A DNA stretch of 35,819 nucleotides, taken from the NCBI GenBank assembly GCA_029881995.1, contig JAOULO010000034.1, forward strand, positions 1 to 35,819. The letters run 5' to 3'. Below, one piece after another: positions 8,162-16,956 of the stretch. The stretch is from Gammaproteobacteria bacterium. Lineage in GTDB: Bacteria > Pseudomonadota > Gammaproteobacteria > UBA6429 > Thiohalophilaceae. The translations under genes were made by a program, and so were the position numbers. Each line of letters begins with the position of its first letter. Positions within the stretch are counted from its first letter, which is position 1. The notes beneath the pieces are model-generated. The model searched no databases, was not told where the DNA came from, and was given only the letters and a program-made list of their open reading frames with translations.

Positions 8162-10291
8162 CTACTCTGTTGTTTTAGAATTCTTGCCTGTGGCTCGGTC
8201 GTGTTTTTTTCGACGATCAACAAGCGGTGGGCATTTGTATTCATCCCAATAAGTCACCTGACAATCCATACAATAATGACATTCATTAATCTGTATCTCG
8301 CCGCGATCATTGATGGCCTGAATTTCACATTCTTTTGCGCATGTTTGGCATGGGTTACCACACTCTTTGCGGCGACGTAACCAGTTAACTAGACTTAGTT
8401 TAGCTGGTACTGCAAGTGCAGCACCTAATGGGCAAATATATTTGCAATAAAATTTACAATTAAAAATTGAAATGAAAATTAAAAGCAAGGCGTATAGAAC
8501 AAATACAAGCTCTCTATCAAAGCGTAAAGTAATTGCAGTTTTAAAAGGTTCAATCTCAGCATACCGTTCTGCTGATGATAATGATTCAAGAGAAATACCA
8601 AACAGCACCATGAGAATTAAATATTTAATACCCCAGAGGCGATCATGCAAAAATTGTGGGACGTTTAACTGGACTACTTTATAGTGCATAGCAACCTGGT
8701 TAACGAGCTTCTGAATTGCCCCAAATGGGCAAAGCCAGCCACAGTAAACGCCACGTCCCCATAACAGTAATGTGCCGGCGACAAACACCCATAAAATAAA
8801 CATTGCTGGATCGATTAAAAAAGTATTCCAGCTAAACTCTTGCATGACGGAGCCGGTAAAGGTGAAGACATTGACAATGGAAAGTTGTCCGAGCATATAC
8901 CAGCCAATAAAAAATACGGTATAGATTAAGAAGCCAGTTCTTAGTCGGGATAATAGTTTTGGTCTTTTTGCCAGAATATCTTCCATGGCCATAATTATGG
9001 TAACGGTAATAAGGCCGAGACTTAATATAATTATCTGGAATATTCGGTCACGCCAGACAGCTCGCCAGATAGGTTCATCGAGGTCATCCTCAACAAGCAT
9101 TTGAGTAGACTGTTCTACATAAGCTTCAGGTATGGCATATCTTCCGGTAAAGCTTGAGAAGACACTGTCTAGTGGGCCGGTCTGTCTTTTCACTAGTAAT
9201 TCAATTTCCCAATCTAAGCCCGGGTCAAATTGATGATTTGGTCTAATTACAAAGATGGCCATCTCAGAAAGCTTTGGCATATTCTTGGCATAGGTATCAC
9301 TTAAACGAGTGTAATCGAGGTCACGGAATGAGATTTCCCGATTCGCCTGTCGAATATGGATTCGATCAAAAATACCGCCACGGACATAACCGGAGCCTTT
9401 GAATGAATATATGCCATTAGCCATCATGGCGATGGCATGTTCACCAGGCTTAAGATCTACCATCAAACTGCTGTACTGATCATCTCCTAATAGATTGCGT
9501 CCAATAGTTGGGGCATTTAGATAGGCATAATAGAGGTCAATGAATGTCTTCATTCCCTGGCCAGGCTCTGCCTGGTCGACTTTTTCGGCCTCTGTTCTAA
9601 CAAAGGCATTATCTACCTGCTTTCTGGTCAGATGGAGTCGACGAACAGCACCACTATCAGTTAATTCTTTCCAGTCGGATTTACTAAAAAGTTCAGTGCG
9701 TACTCTTGCTGGGGCACGTCTCGCCTTGCGTGTATTGGGTATGATTTTCTTACTAATAGCCACTTCTCTGGCAGAACGGAGGATGGCTTGATTCATTACC
9801 ATGACAGTTACGGTGGCACCGGTAATGGCATCGACATTGACAAAACCTTCTTGACCCCCAGCGCCAACTTTTATCCTGGCATCTACACGGTTACCGATAT
9901 ACTGATTTACAAATTCATCAAGTGTAGATTCAGGAATGCCAACCAGTAATATTGGCTCATGATGTTCAATAATCCGTATACCTTTGATAATGCCTTTCGT
10001 ATCAATACCAACCAACATATTGATAGGCCGACCAGAATAGGCTGGGATAGGTGCGATTTGATTTGTCAGAAATAGATAACCAATTATTTTTCGACCTTCG
10101 TATACCTTTGAGCTTTCTGGTTTGCCTTCAAAGGATGAAATCTTGCTTGCTTCTGGAAAAATGGACTTCCATGGAAGTTCCTGTGGAGAGTTATTTTCGG
10201 CTTGTGCGGGAGTAATTATATTTACTAAGGTGATGAATAAAGAGATATAGGCTGCTTTATTGAATCTCCGTACAATATTAATACATACCAT
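8162..10291 (-). CDS. nosR: NosR, flavin and iron-sulfur membrane protein for N2O reduction
   Basis: Inner-membrane electron donor to NosZ and needed for nosZ expression. 709 residues. Signal peptide about 1-31; periplasmic FMN-binding domain about 60-170 with the flavinylation motif TGAT (T160); five or so membrane helices between about 415 and 630. It has two C-x-x-x-C-P motifs (C517/C521 in YCGWLCP and C616/C620 in YCKYICP) and a C-terminal pair of ferredoxin-type clusters (C644, C648, C651, C655 and C671, C674, C677, C687). The C-x-x-x-C-x-x-C spacing of the first group is slightly unusual. No flavin transferase gene (apbE/nosX) lies in the window. First gene of the nos cluster; weak GGAA ribosome site before ATG 10291. 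Confidence 0.96.
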   Translation of the reverse strand: MVCINIVRRFNKAAYISLFITLVNIITPAQAENNSPQELPWKSIFPEASKISSFEGKPESSKVYEGRKIIGYLFLTNQIAPIPAYSGRPINMLVGIDTKGIIKGIRIIEHHEPILLVGIPESTLDEFVNQYIGNRVDARIKVGAGGQEGFVNVDAITGATVTVMVMNQAILRSAREVAISKKIIPNTRKARRAPARVRTELFSKSDWKELTDSGAVRRLHLTRKQVDNAFVRTEAEKVDQAEPGQGMKTFIDLYYAYLNAPTIGRNLLGDDQYSSLMVDLKPGEHAIAMMANGIYSFKGSGYVRGGIFDRIHIRQANREISFRDLDYTRLSDTYAKNMPKLSEMAIFVIRPNHQFDPGLDWEIELLVKRQTGPLDSVFSSFTGRYAIPEAYVEQSTQMLVEDDLDEPIWRAVWRDRIFQIIILSLGLITVTIIMAMEDILAKRPKLLSRLRTGFLIYTVFFIGWYMLGQLSIVNVFTFTGSVMQEFSWNTFLIDPAMFILWVFVAGTLLLWGRGVYCGWLCPFGAIQKLVNQVAMHYKVVQLNVPQFLHDRLWGIKYLILMVLFGISLESLSSAERYAEIEPFKTAITLRFDRELVFVLYALLLIFISIFNCKFYCKYICPLGAALAVPAKLSLVNWLRRRKECGNPCQTCAKECEIQAINDRGEIQINECHYCMDCQVTYWDEYKCPPLVDRRKKHDRATGKNSKTTE

Positions 10292-10591
10292 TTGTGTTTT
10301 TTCCAGGACACTTTTTTCTATGAAATTTAAGTATATATAAAATATTTAAAATGACCTGTTTGTAGAGATATTATAAATAATATTTTTTGTTAGTCTTATT
10401 AAAGTTAAGTCAAAATGTCTGAGTGTGATTAGCCCTAATTTTGATAAGATAGATTCAGTTAGTAAGCAAGTATTTACTAGATGTGGGTGAAGGCTAGCCT
10501 CTATAGCTTTGTGAGTTTCGATAGACAGAATTTTTTATGAAGGCAGGAAGGTGTATCTATTTAGTTATATCGAAGGAGCTCATGAGCCTGG
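10292..10591 (-). promoter_or_regulatory. AT-rich region upstream of nosR
   Basis: A 300-base non-coding, AT-rich stretch that must hold the nosR promoter. On the minus strand there is a TTGAC half-site (10413-10409) and a TATAAT at roughly 10376-10371. Another half-site (ATCAA in the nosR orientation) lies at 10445-10441. None forms a complete FNR/Dnr box (TTGAT-N4-ATCAA). No gene is seen. Confidence 0.3.
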
Positions 10592-11026
10592 CTAAATACC
10601 AAATTCTCCATGCCAGTCCCCCAATTTATAATCCAGCTTAAGCCAGGCAGGTCGAAATTTCTGTGCAGCATTTGTTTTGTATTCATGTGAGACAGGGTGT
10701 TGTTTAGCAAACTCAACTGGATCACAGGATTCTGCCTCGACTGGTCTGAGCAATATTTCCAGTTTGTCGGTGACCTTATGTTTGGTATGATTTGTTTGTT
10801 CATGAAATAAAACCCGCTTTTGAACGACACAGGAAAAATAAATCTGCATTTCAACAATAATGGCCTGAGTCCTTTTCTTAAATTCACTGTCCGCCCTGCC
10901 AGTCCAGCTAATGAGTAGTGGTTTATCGGCATAATTGATTGTTTTGGTATGTTTATAAGGGTGCAGCCACTGTTCAATAATGTGTAGTGGGTTTCTAATC
11001 GCAAAATAGCTGTTATGTATGTTCAT
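10592..11026 (-). CDS. Hypothetical protein, conserved-looking
   Basis: 144 residues from MNIHNSYFAIRNPLHII. I do not recognise the family with certainty. The composition is that of a soluble cytosolic protein: no signal peptide or membrane helix, many charged residues, and a tidy C-terminus RPAWLKLDYKLGDWHGEFGI. The predicted element DKPLLISWTGRADSEFKKRTQAIIVEMQIYFSC reads like a strand-rich core. A frame extended through GTG 11029 or TTG 11047 is possible. An overlapping frame (10561-11004) looks like noise. Divergent from the membrane-protein gene at 11096, with a shared 69-base promoter gap. No function proposed. Confidence 0.6.
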   Translation of the reverse strand: MNIHNSYFAIRNPLHIIEQWLHPYKHTKTINYADKPLLISWTGRADSEFKKRTQAIIVEMQIYFSCVVQKRVLFHEQTNHTKHKVTDKLEILLRPVEAESCDPVEFAKQHPVSHEYKTNAAQKFRPAWLKLDYKLGDWHGEFGI

Positions 11027-11095
11027 CACGGTTCCCAGGCGATACAATTAAAAGTATAGTCAATTTTGTAGTACTGGTATAAGGGATTGAAATTA

Positions 11096-11704
11096 ATGGA
11101 TAAAAGTCTTCCAAAACTCCTCCTGCTGATTTATGTGCTGGTTTTTTCTGTCTGTGCAATATCACCCTATGACAGGGCGGTCTGGTGGGCGGAAAATATT
11201 CCTGTGCTGATTATTGTAGGACTGCTGGTTTATACCCGGCGACATTACCAGTTTACCAATACCAGTTATATCCTGATGTCGTTTTTTCTGATACTGCATA
11301 CCATTGGTGGACATTATACCTTTGAGCGGGTTCCGTTTGATTGGGTATCAAACCTGTTTGGTTTTGAGCGTAATCACTATGATCGTATGGCGCACTTTAG
11401 CGTTGGATTTTATGCCTATCCAATCGCAGAACTATTACTTCTGAAAAATCTTGTTCGCTCTAGAGTTGTGTTGTATCTGTTCCCATTATTTTCCATAGTT
11501 ACCGTAGCGGGTATTTATGAAGTGATTGAATGGTGGTATGCCATTTCTGCAGATGAGGCGGCAGGTATTGCCGTACTGGGTTCACAGGGGGATATCTGGG
11601 ACGCACAAAAGGATATTCTTGCTGATACGCTTGGTGCCTTGACGGTGATGGCAATCTTCATGAGAGTTTATAAACTACAGCTTCAGGCCATTAGTACCCG
11701 CTAG
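11096..11704 (+). CDS. DUF2238 (YjdF-like) membrane protein
   Basis: 202 residues with about six membrane helices. The conserved signature is clear: GGHYTFERVPFDWVSNLFG, then NHYDRMAHFSVGFYAYP, EVIEWWYAISADEA and GSQGDIWDAQKDILADTLGA. These are the family's conserved acidic and His residues, and could bind a metal or substrate in the membrane. Function of the family is unknown. The ribosome site AAGGGA (11081-11086) favours ATG 11096 over TTG 11087. Followed after 27 bases by rlmA on the same strand. Confidence 0.85.
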   Translation: MDKSLPKLLLLIYVLVFSVCAISPYDRAVWWAENIPVLIIVGLLVYTRRHYQFTNTSYILMSFFLILHTIGGHYTFERVPFDWVSNLFGFERNHYDRMAHFSVGFYAYPIAELLLLKNLVRSRVVLYLFPLFSIVTVAGIYEVIEWWYAISADEAAGIAVLGSQGDIWDAQKDILADTLGALTVMAIFMRVYKLQLQAISTR

Positions 11705-11731
11705 TAAGTCTGTGTAAATGATTACCGAATA

Positions 11732-12595
11732 ATGAAGCTTGTCCCGGCCACTAATCTAAGCTGCCCTCTCGATGGCCTGCCATTAAAACAGTCTGATAGG
11801 CAATATCAGTGTAGTACTGGTCATAGTTTTGATGTTGCCAGACAGGGCTATCTTAATCTTCTACCTGTGCAGCACAAGGCGTCAAAAAATCCAGGTGATA
11901 GTAAAGAAATGGTGGCGTCTAGAACCGAGTTTCTTAATCTTGGTTTTTATACTCCGGTCGCAGAAAAATTAAATGAACTGGTGGCTATGATACTTGATGC
12001 TGAAGATAGTGCGAGCATCTGTATTCTCGATGCAGGATGTGGTGATGGATATTATCTTGACCATCTTCAAAAACGGTTGCTTGAGAATAATGGTGAAAGG
12101 GAACTCTCCTGTATCGGTCTTGATATATCCAAATATGCTATTCAGGCGGCAACCCGCCGAAACAGAAACACAAGTTGGTTGGTCGCCTCCAATAAAGAGA
12201 TTCCTGTTTTACCAGAGAGCGTGGATATTATTATATGTATGTTTGGATTTCCTGTGTATCACAGTTTTCAACGTGTTCTTAAACAGAATGGAAAGATTAT
12301 CCAGTTTGATACCGGACCAGAGCATTTGCTTGAATTGAGAAAACAACTTTATCCGGAAGTGAGGGAAGCAAAGCCCTTTACGTTATCAGATACTGATAAG
12401 AACAGTTTTGTTATCGAGCAAGAAGGCAGTATGAAGTTCGACATAGAACTTGAGTCAAATGAGCAAATTATGCATTTGCTGGGGATGACACCTCATTTCT
12501 ACCGGGCGCCTCGCAATGGTATCGAGCGTGTTATGAAACTAAATACTATCGTTGACAAAGTTGATGTGGAGTATCGCCTTATTAAGGCTTTATAA
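11732..12595 (+). CDS. rlmA: RlmA-like 23S rRNA (guanine-N1) methyltransferase
   Basis: Predicted to use S-adenosylmethionine to methylate N1 of a guanine in the 23S rRNA hairpin 35 region (G745 in E. coli). 287 residues. An N-terminal zinc-binding domain shows C-x-x-D-x-x-P-L then YQCSTGHSFD (about 11-36), followed by the family motif RQGYLNLLPVQHKASKNPGDSKEMVASRTEFL. The SAM site is ILDAGCGDGYYLDHL (about 101-115), and C-terminal TPHFYRAP is typical of RlmA. One caution: some paralogues (RlmA-II/TlrB) modify G748. Ends convergent to the CBS genes, with a hairpin between them. Confidence 0.88.
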   Translation: MKLVPATNLSCPLDGLPLKQSDRQYQCSTGHSFDVARQGYLNLLPVQHKASKNPGDSKEMVASRTEFLNLGFYTPVAEKLNELVAMILDAEDSASICILDAGCGDGYYLDHLQKRLLENNGERELSCIGLDISKYAIQAATRRNRNTSWLVASNKEIPVLPESVDIIICMFGFPVYHSFQRVLKQNGKIIQFDTGPEHLLELRKQLYPEVREAKPFTLSDTDKNSFVIEQEGSMKFDIELESNEQIMHLLGMTPHFYRAPRNGIERVMKLNTIVDKVDVEYRLIKAL

Positions 12596-12625
12596 AACTA
12601 TGCAGGGAGATCAAACCCTGCATAG
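12594..12625 (-). terminator. Hairpin between rlmA and the CBS genes
   Basis: A 10-bp perfect stem (12598-12607 with 12616-12625, CTATGCAGGG/CCCTGCATAG) with an 8-base loop. On the minus strand it is followed by TTTTA, so it reads as an intrinsic terminator for the CBS genes. In the plus direction there is no U-run, though the stem may still act for rlmA. Confidence 0.65.
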
Positions 12626-12633
12626 CATATCGT

Positions 12634-13056
12634 TCAGTGGGCTGGAGCTGCAGATGCCTCCAGGACAGTGCTTGCCAGATCATGGGAACGATGGGCCAGA
12701 TCATCAACAGATACAATGCCAGCCAGTTTGTCATCTTTATCTAAAACAGCAATCCGGTGGATTTGATGACTGGCCATTAGATAAGCCACTTCGGTTAATT
12801 CCTGATCGTTAAAGCAGGTCGCGACATTCTTTGTCATTACATCGGCCACAGTGGTCATAACGGTATTTCGGCCTGTCGCAGTGACTTTACAGCAGATATC
12901 TCGATCAGTAATCATCCCAATAACTTTGTTGTCTTCCATATCCAGTACCGGTAAAACACCGACATGTTCATCATGCATTAGTCTGGCTGCTTCCCTGACA
13001 GAGGTATTCGGACGGACAAAAAAAACGTTCCGCTTCATAATGTCACAAATATTCAT
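12634..13056 (-). CDS. CBS-domain pair protein (first of tandem pair)
   Basis: 140 residues, made of two CBS modules with nothing else: about 1-62 (MNICDIMKRNVFFVRP... GVLPVLDMEDNKVIGMITDRD) and about 70-130 (DVMTKNVATCFNDQ... HRIAVLDKDDKLAGIVSVDDLA). Such stand-alone pairs bind adenosine nucleotides and act as energy or redox sensors on partner proteins; the partner is not visible here. GAGGAGATAGA precedes the ATG. It aligns along its whole length with the next gene, including the leader AGGAGATAGA and the C-terminal DDLA-x-x-SH-x-L-A-x-x-V-L-E-A, so the two arose by duplication. Confidence 0.9.
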   Translation of the reverse strand: MNICDIMKRNVFFVRPNTSVREAARLMHDEHVGVLPVLDMEDNKVIGMITDRDICCKVTATGRNTVMTTVADVMTKNVATCFNDQELTEVAYLMASHQIHRIAVLDKDDKLAGIVSVDDLAHRSHDLASTVLEASAAPAH

Positions 13057-13081
13057 GTTCTATCTCCTCAAGGTTATATTT

Positions 13082-13495
13082 TTAATGAATGGCTTCTGCT
13101 GCTTCCAGTACAATACCAGCCAGCTTGTGTGAACCCCGAGCCAGATCATCAATGGAAAACAGGCCCGTTATTCTGTTGTCATGGTCAACAACGGCAAGTC
13201 GACGGATATGGTGCTGTTGCATCACTTTTGCTGCATCGGCAATATCATCATCTTCATAACAGGTCGCTACGTCTCTTTTCATGATGTTGCTGATAGGTAT
13301 TGATGATGGATCACTACCGTTTGCAACGACAAAGCAGACAAGGTCTCTATCAGTGACAATACCAACCAGTTTTTCATCATTTAGCACAGGTAGAGAACCA
13401 ATATTCATATCACGCATTTTTTTTGACGCCTGTCGGGTGTTGTGCTGCGGGGTGATAGATTCGACCTGTTTGCTCATTAATTCAAATACTCTCAT
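13082..13495 (-). CDS. CBS-domain pair protein (second of tandem pair)
   Basis: 137 residues, again two CBS modules (about 1-62 and 68-130) with the motifs GSLPVLNDEKLVGIVTDRDLVC and HIRRLAVVDHDNRITGLFSIDDLA. It precedes the sister gene by 25 bases in the same operon. Ribosome site AGGAGATAG. Paralogue of 12634-13056; the N-terminal module differs most. Ligand presumably AMP/ATP or NADH-type, by family; target unknown. Confidence 0.9.
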   Translation of the reverse strand: MRVFELMSKQVESITPQHNTRQASKKMRDMNIGSLPVLNDEKLVGIVTDRDLVCFVVANGSDPSSIPISNIMKRDVATCYEDDDIADAAKVMQQHHIRRLAVVDHDNRITGLFSIDDLARGSHKLAGIVLEAAEAIH

Positions 13496-13600
13496 GGTCT
13501 ATCTCCTAATAAACAGTTAAATAGCCGCTCTTCACCTGTAATAAAAACGGGGACTTGCCAGCCATGCCGGAATACCAGATGATAATGAATCCTAGGAAAT

Positions 13601-13623
13601 CAGGGTCAGATGGGCTGACCCTG
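13601..13623 (-). terminator. Possible terminator after the UbiE-like gene
   Basis: Nine-bp stem CAGGGTCAG/CTGACCCTG with a 5-base loop, downstream of the minus-strand methyltransferase stop at 13709. It is followed only by ATTTCC on that strand, so it is a weak intrinsic terminator at best. The surrounding 13496-13708 gap has no gene and must also hold the promoter of the CBS operon. Confidence 0.4.
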
Positions 13624-13708
13624 TTAATTGCAGATGACAATCTATCAGACTTGTTTGTAAGCTGCCTTGATCCGAATCAAGCGCCAGTAAGTAGCTGACA
13701 GGACCAGA

Positions 13709-14485
13709 CTAGTTTTTATCAAGTGGTAACATGGCCTTATGAAAGCCAACGGTTCCACCCAGCATGCCAGTACCGTGTACATCCTCAAAGCCAATCTCAC
13801 GCAATAGTTTGCTGAGTTCTTCCACAGAGTAGAATGCCTTCAGTGCATCGATAAAATAAGTCTTACAACTTAGCGAGGCATTGTTACTGCCAAACAACCA
13901 GGCAGTAAAGCCAACACTGGCACGCAGGTAGAGGTAGTAGGCCTGCTCTATGAGTTTATTGGCAGGACGTAACATGTCGCAGTGATAGAAATGGCCGCCA
14001 GGTTTGAGAACCCGCTTGATTTCTTCGAAGACTTCGACCACCCGCAAATGACGAGAGGCATACTGCAAGGTGACCACATCGAAGTGGTTATCTGGAAAAG
14101 GAAGCTCATGAACATCATGGATTGTACTGTTGATATTAAATCCAAGTTTACGAGCACGTTCACCGCCGACCCGTTGCATGGCACTGCTGCGATCTACGGC
14201 ATACATCTCCAGATCAGGCTGTTTGGAGAGTAGGTCGATACCAATGACATTGGTACCGGCACAGACATCCAGTGCCTTTTGACCACTTTGTAGTTCAATA
14301 CAGTCAATAAATTTTTTACGAAGACCATTGATTGTCCAGAGAGCGGCAACATTATTGGCCCGATCATAGTACTGTGCCACATCGGCAAACACATCCTTCA
14401 GGTCATGGCTCCAGATTCGATTGAACTGGTTCTCACGCAAGTTCTCCTGAATGACGAACTCGGTAGCATAGCGATCAGTGTTCAT
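13709..14485 (-). CDS. SAM-dependent methyltransferase, UbiE/COQ5-like
   Basis: 258 residues from MNTDRYATEF, with AGGGGA as ribosome site; a longer frame from 14545 is unlikely. Class I Rossmann methyltransferase: motif I ALDVCAGTNVIGIDLL (about 70-85), acidic post-motif MYAVDRSS, then ELPFPDNHFDVVTLQYASRHL and EEIKRVLKPGGHFYHCDMLRP. The architecture and the AQYYDRANNVAALW N-terminus recall UbiE (quinone C-methylation), but family hallmarks are blurred, so a different small-molecule substrate is possible. The C-terminal end MLGGTVGFHKAML resembles UbiE tails. Divergent from the gene at 14775. Confidence 0.75.
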   Translation of the reverse strand: MNTDRYATEFVIQENLRENQFNRIWSHDLKDVFADVAQYYDRANNVAALWTINGLRKKFIDCIELQSGQKALDVCAGTNVIGIDLLSKQPDLEMYAVDRSSAMQRVGGERARKLGFNINSTIHDVHELPFPDNHFDVVTLQYASRHLRVVEVFEEIKRVLKPGGHFYHCDMLRPANKLIEQAYYLYLRASVGFTAWLFGSNNASLSCKTYFIDALKAFYSVEELSKLLREIGFEDVHGTGMLGGTVGFHKAMLPLDKN

Positions 14486-14774
14486 ATTTGATTCCCCTGT
14501 ATTAATTAAAAGTACATGTTTGAAACTGATTAGGGAAAATTCCAAAGGCCTGAATTAATCCTGTCGATTTATCCAACTGTTGGCATTGATCTATATCAGA
14601 AGTTAGTAATATAGTTGCAATTGCCTGAGTACGAGACCAGCTCGTACCAATACCCCATTTGAATATTGCATAAATAGTACGGAAGTAATGTCTACTGGCC
14701 TGACATTTGCACTGATCTTTCCTATCCAAAACGGTGTAAAATGGGAAGTGTCAAAAATGACGGGAGAGCATCCG

Positions 14775-15356
14775 ATGGCAGGAAATATGGTATTTGCTGT
14801 CAGTGAAGACAGTGTAAATTTTGATAATGGTTGGCAAACATCTGCCCCCATCGTAAGCAATGCCTTGCCGATAGCCCTGCTCTGGCTACAGCAAACCCTG
14901 CGCCAGGGAAACTGGCAAAATGATGCAATACTCCAGTCCAGTAAATCCCTGTTACGTCTACGCCGTTCCATCCTGCAACAATCCCTGCGTGCCAAGCGTC
15001 CCACAGCACCTTCTTTTGACATCAATGATTCGGTTGAACTATTTAATCAGTTCAGGTTATCCATTGTGCGTGGAGGTAGTGGGGATTTGTTTGATTTTAG
15101 TGCACCGGGTGAAGAAATGCTTGCCTTACCGGGACATTACCTTTTATATATAAAATCAGCAAATACCAAACAGGATATGGCCTTTGGTTTTAAATTCACT
15201 CGAGATAAAGGCAATTACTTTTTTGATCCAAATGCGGGTTTGTTTCGCTATACCAGAGTAGAGGATCTGTTGTTAAGTCTGACTTATCTCAATACCACCA
15301 TGTATTATGATTTTCTCGGTGGCCAGTACTGGTTCAGGCAGGTGATTCCTGGTTAG
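14775..15356 (+). CDS. Hypothetical, possible inactive YopT-like papain-fold protein
   Basis: 193 residues from MAGNMVFAVSEDS; GGGAGAG at 14762-14768 favours this start over ATG 14688 or 14757. The C-terminal GNYFFDPNAGLFRY (about residues 150-163) and the preceding PGHYLLYIKSANTKQDMAFGFKF look like the C58/YopT peptidase core, usually G-H-A-x-x-x and F-F-D-P-N-x-G. The expected catalytic His reads as Met/Ala (DMAFGF) and the expected Cys helix reads SNALPIALLWL with no Cys. Only the Asp is kept. It would therefore be a pseudo-enzyme, if the relationship is real. No signal peptide. Ends four bases into the stop of the convergent AI-2E gene. Confidence 0.5.
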   Translation: MAGNMVFAVSEDSVNFDNGWQTSAPIVSNALPIALLWLQQTLRQGNWQNDAILQSSKSLLRLRRSILQQSLRAKRPTAPSFDINDSVELFNQFRLSIVRGGSGDLFDFSAPGEEMLALPGHYLLYIKSANTKQDMAFGFKFTRDKGNYFFDPNAGLFRYTRVEDLLLSLTYLNTTMYYDFLGGQYWFRQVIPG

Positions 15357-16453
15357 GCTTTCTGAGTATCGCGCTTGATTGGTACAGCATACATCATATC
15401 TTCACTTGTACCACGGTTGAGACCATTTACCAGACCTTTTAAAATTATCTTGGATGTGGCCAATACAGGAATGGCCACCAGCATTCCGATAAACCCAAAG
15501 AAATAACCAAACACCACAACACCGAGTAACACCAGCATGGGATGTAGATCTACGGTGCTGGCAATCAGGCTGGGTATCACAAATATGTTATCAATTAACT
15601 GTGCCGTTAATACCACCGCAGCAATACTAACCAGTAACCAGATATCCGGTGTACTTGAGCCTAACGCGACCAACATCGGCGGCAGCATGGACAGGAGGGG
15701 ACCTACATAGGGAATCAGGTTCAGGAAACCAGCCAGCACACCAAACAGCACTGCAGTATCCAGACCTATTAAATAAAAGCCAGTGACTGTGACCATGGCA
15801 ATAATGGCTGACTGCATAAATACACTGCGAATGTAGTTCTGGAGTTTTTTCGCTACACGGAAATAGATCAACCAGCCCAGTTCATAGGCCTTGTTAGGCA
15901 ACCAGCTCATGGCGGTGTTGCGCATCTTGCGATAATCACGCAATAAAAAGAAAGTGATGAGAGGAATAAAGACCAGAGCAAAAACCGATTGCACCATAAT
16001 ACCCGCAGATGAGACCACAGCATCGGTACTCTGTGATTTAAGGTCGGTCAGCCAGCGTTCGCCAAGCCGGGTGTCAACCTGCATCCCCATGGCATTGATC
16101 AGAGAAGCACCGAGTCCATCAAGAATTTTTGCTACCTGTGTAGCGATAGTCGGCAGGCGAGTTTGCAACCATTCCCATTGATCCAGCATCAGGGGAATAC
16201 CGATCACCAGACACACAACCCCGATGGCAACAACGGCCATTAATACAATGATGATGGATGAGATGGCATTCAGGCCACTGCGCATCAGACGGTTTTTCAG
16301 AGGGTCAAGAATACTAAAGAGGATGAATGCAATAATCAGGGGAATTAGCACCGGTTTTAAAAGCAGAACCAGTACAGTCAGCATCAGGATAATTCCAACA
16401 TAAATGATCAGAGCCCGTCCTATCGGATGGTTGAAGATCGTTCTCAGGATCAT
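15353..16453 (-). CDS. AI-2E family transporter
   Basis: Integral membrane protein of the AI-2E/PerM/TqsA superfamily. 366 residues with about eight helices, starting ALIIYVGIILMLTVLVLL. The conserved central signature is visible as YVGPLLSMLPPMLVAL (GLNLIPYVGPLLS), and PMLVLLGVVVFGYFFGFIGMLVAIPVLA near the end. Family members export autoinducer-2 or exchange Na+/H+, and many have unknown substrates, so the name should not be read as function. The ATG overlaps the stop of the cyclic-nucleotide-binding gene by four bases, so the pair is translated together. Confidence 0.9.
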   Translation of the reverse strand: MILRTIFNHPIGRALIIYVGIILMLTVLVLLLKPVLIPLIIAFILFSILDPLKNRLMRSGLNAISSIIIVLMAVVAIGVVCLVIGIPLMLDQWEWLQTRLPTIATQVAKILDGLGASLINAMGMQVDTRLGERWLTDLKSQSTDAVVSSAGIMVQSVFALVFIPLITFFLLRDYRKMRNTAMSWLPNKAYELGWLIYFRVAKKLQNYIRSVFMQSAIIAMVTVTGFYLIGLDTAVLFGVLAGFLNLIPYVGPLLSMLPPMLVALGSSTPDIWLLVSIAAVVLTAQLIDNIFVIPSLIASTVDLHPMLVLLGVVVFGYFFGFIGMLVAIPVLATSKIILKGLVNGLNRGTSEDMMYAVPIKRDTQKA

Positions 16454-16956
16454 ATATGGCTCTCATGGCCAGCTTGTACCAGGGCCTTGTTGGCCTGAAG
16501 CAGGCGTTGTGCCAGGACATAGGCCAGGTTAGCGCCCAGTTTGCCGGCAAAATAGGGCGAGCGGGCCAGCCACTCATCCAGTTCCGGGCGTAGAAAAAAG
16601 ATCAGTTCGGTTTCTTCAACGGCTATGGCATCAGCGGTACGGGGTACATCCAGCACCAGGGCGATCTCACCAAAGAAATCGCCATCACTCAATTCGGCCA
16701 GCAATACACCAGCAGAGCGTATCTCCACTTTGCCATTGATAATGACGGCCGCACCGGCACCCGCGTCACCATTATTAAATATAAATTCACCAGCCTTGAA
16801 GTGGCGAGGGGGCATATCTCGAACAAGTTGCAGGATTTCACGCTTGGGGATATCACGGAACAGGGGGGTGGCAGACCAGAGTTCTGTGACATGCTCTGTT
16901 AAAGGGTTACCTTTGCGGAACAGATTACTCCAGAGGGAGGATGCGCGCTTACTCAT
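16450..16956 (-). CDS. Cyclic-nucleotide-binding domain protein without DNA-binding domain
   Basis: 168 residues. One Crp-type effector domain (about 25-130), with the phosphate-binding cassette FFGEIALVLDVPRTADAIA (94-112: G-E...R-T-A), which fits cAMP or cGMP binding. No helix-turn-helix follows; the C-terminus (about 130-168) is a short helix. It probably acts as a binding or docking module for the coupled AI-2E family permease, since the genes overlap by four bases. Ligand and effect unknown. Confidence 0.88.
   Translation of the reverse strand: MSKRASSLWSNLFRKGNPLTEHVTELWSATPLFRDIPKREILQLVRDMPPRHFKAGEFIFNNGDAGAGAAVIINGKVEIRSAGVLLAELSDGDFFGEIALVLDVPRTADAIAVEETELIFFLRPELDEWLARSPYFAGKLGANLAYVLAQRLLQANKALVQAGHESHI

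Noticed and set aside
10409-10445. FNR/Dnr box upstream of nosR
   Set aside because: Only half-sites (TTGAC and ATCAA) are present; no complete TTGAT-N4-ATCAA was found by eye.
10561-11004. Overlapping frame at the hypothetical gene
   Set aside because: The neighbouring frame 10592-11026 has a better protein composition; both cannot be real.
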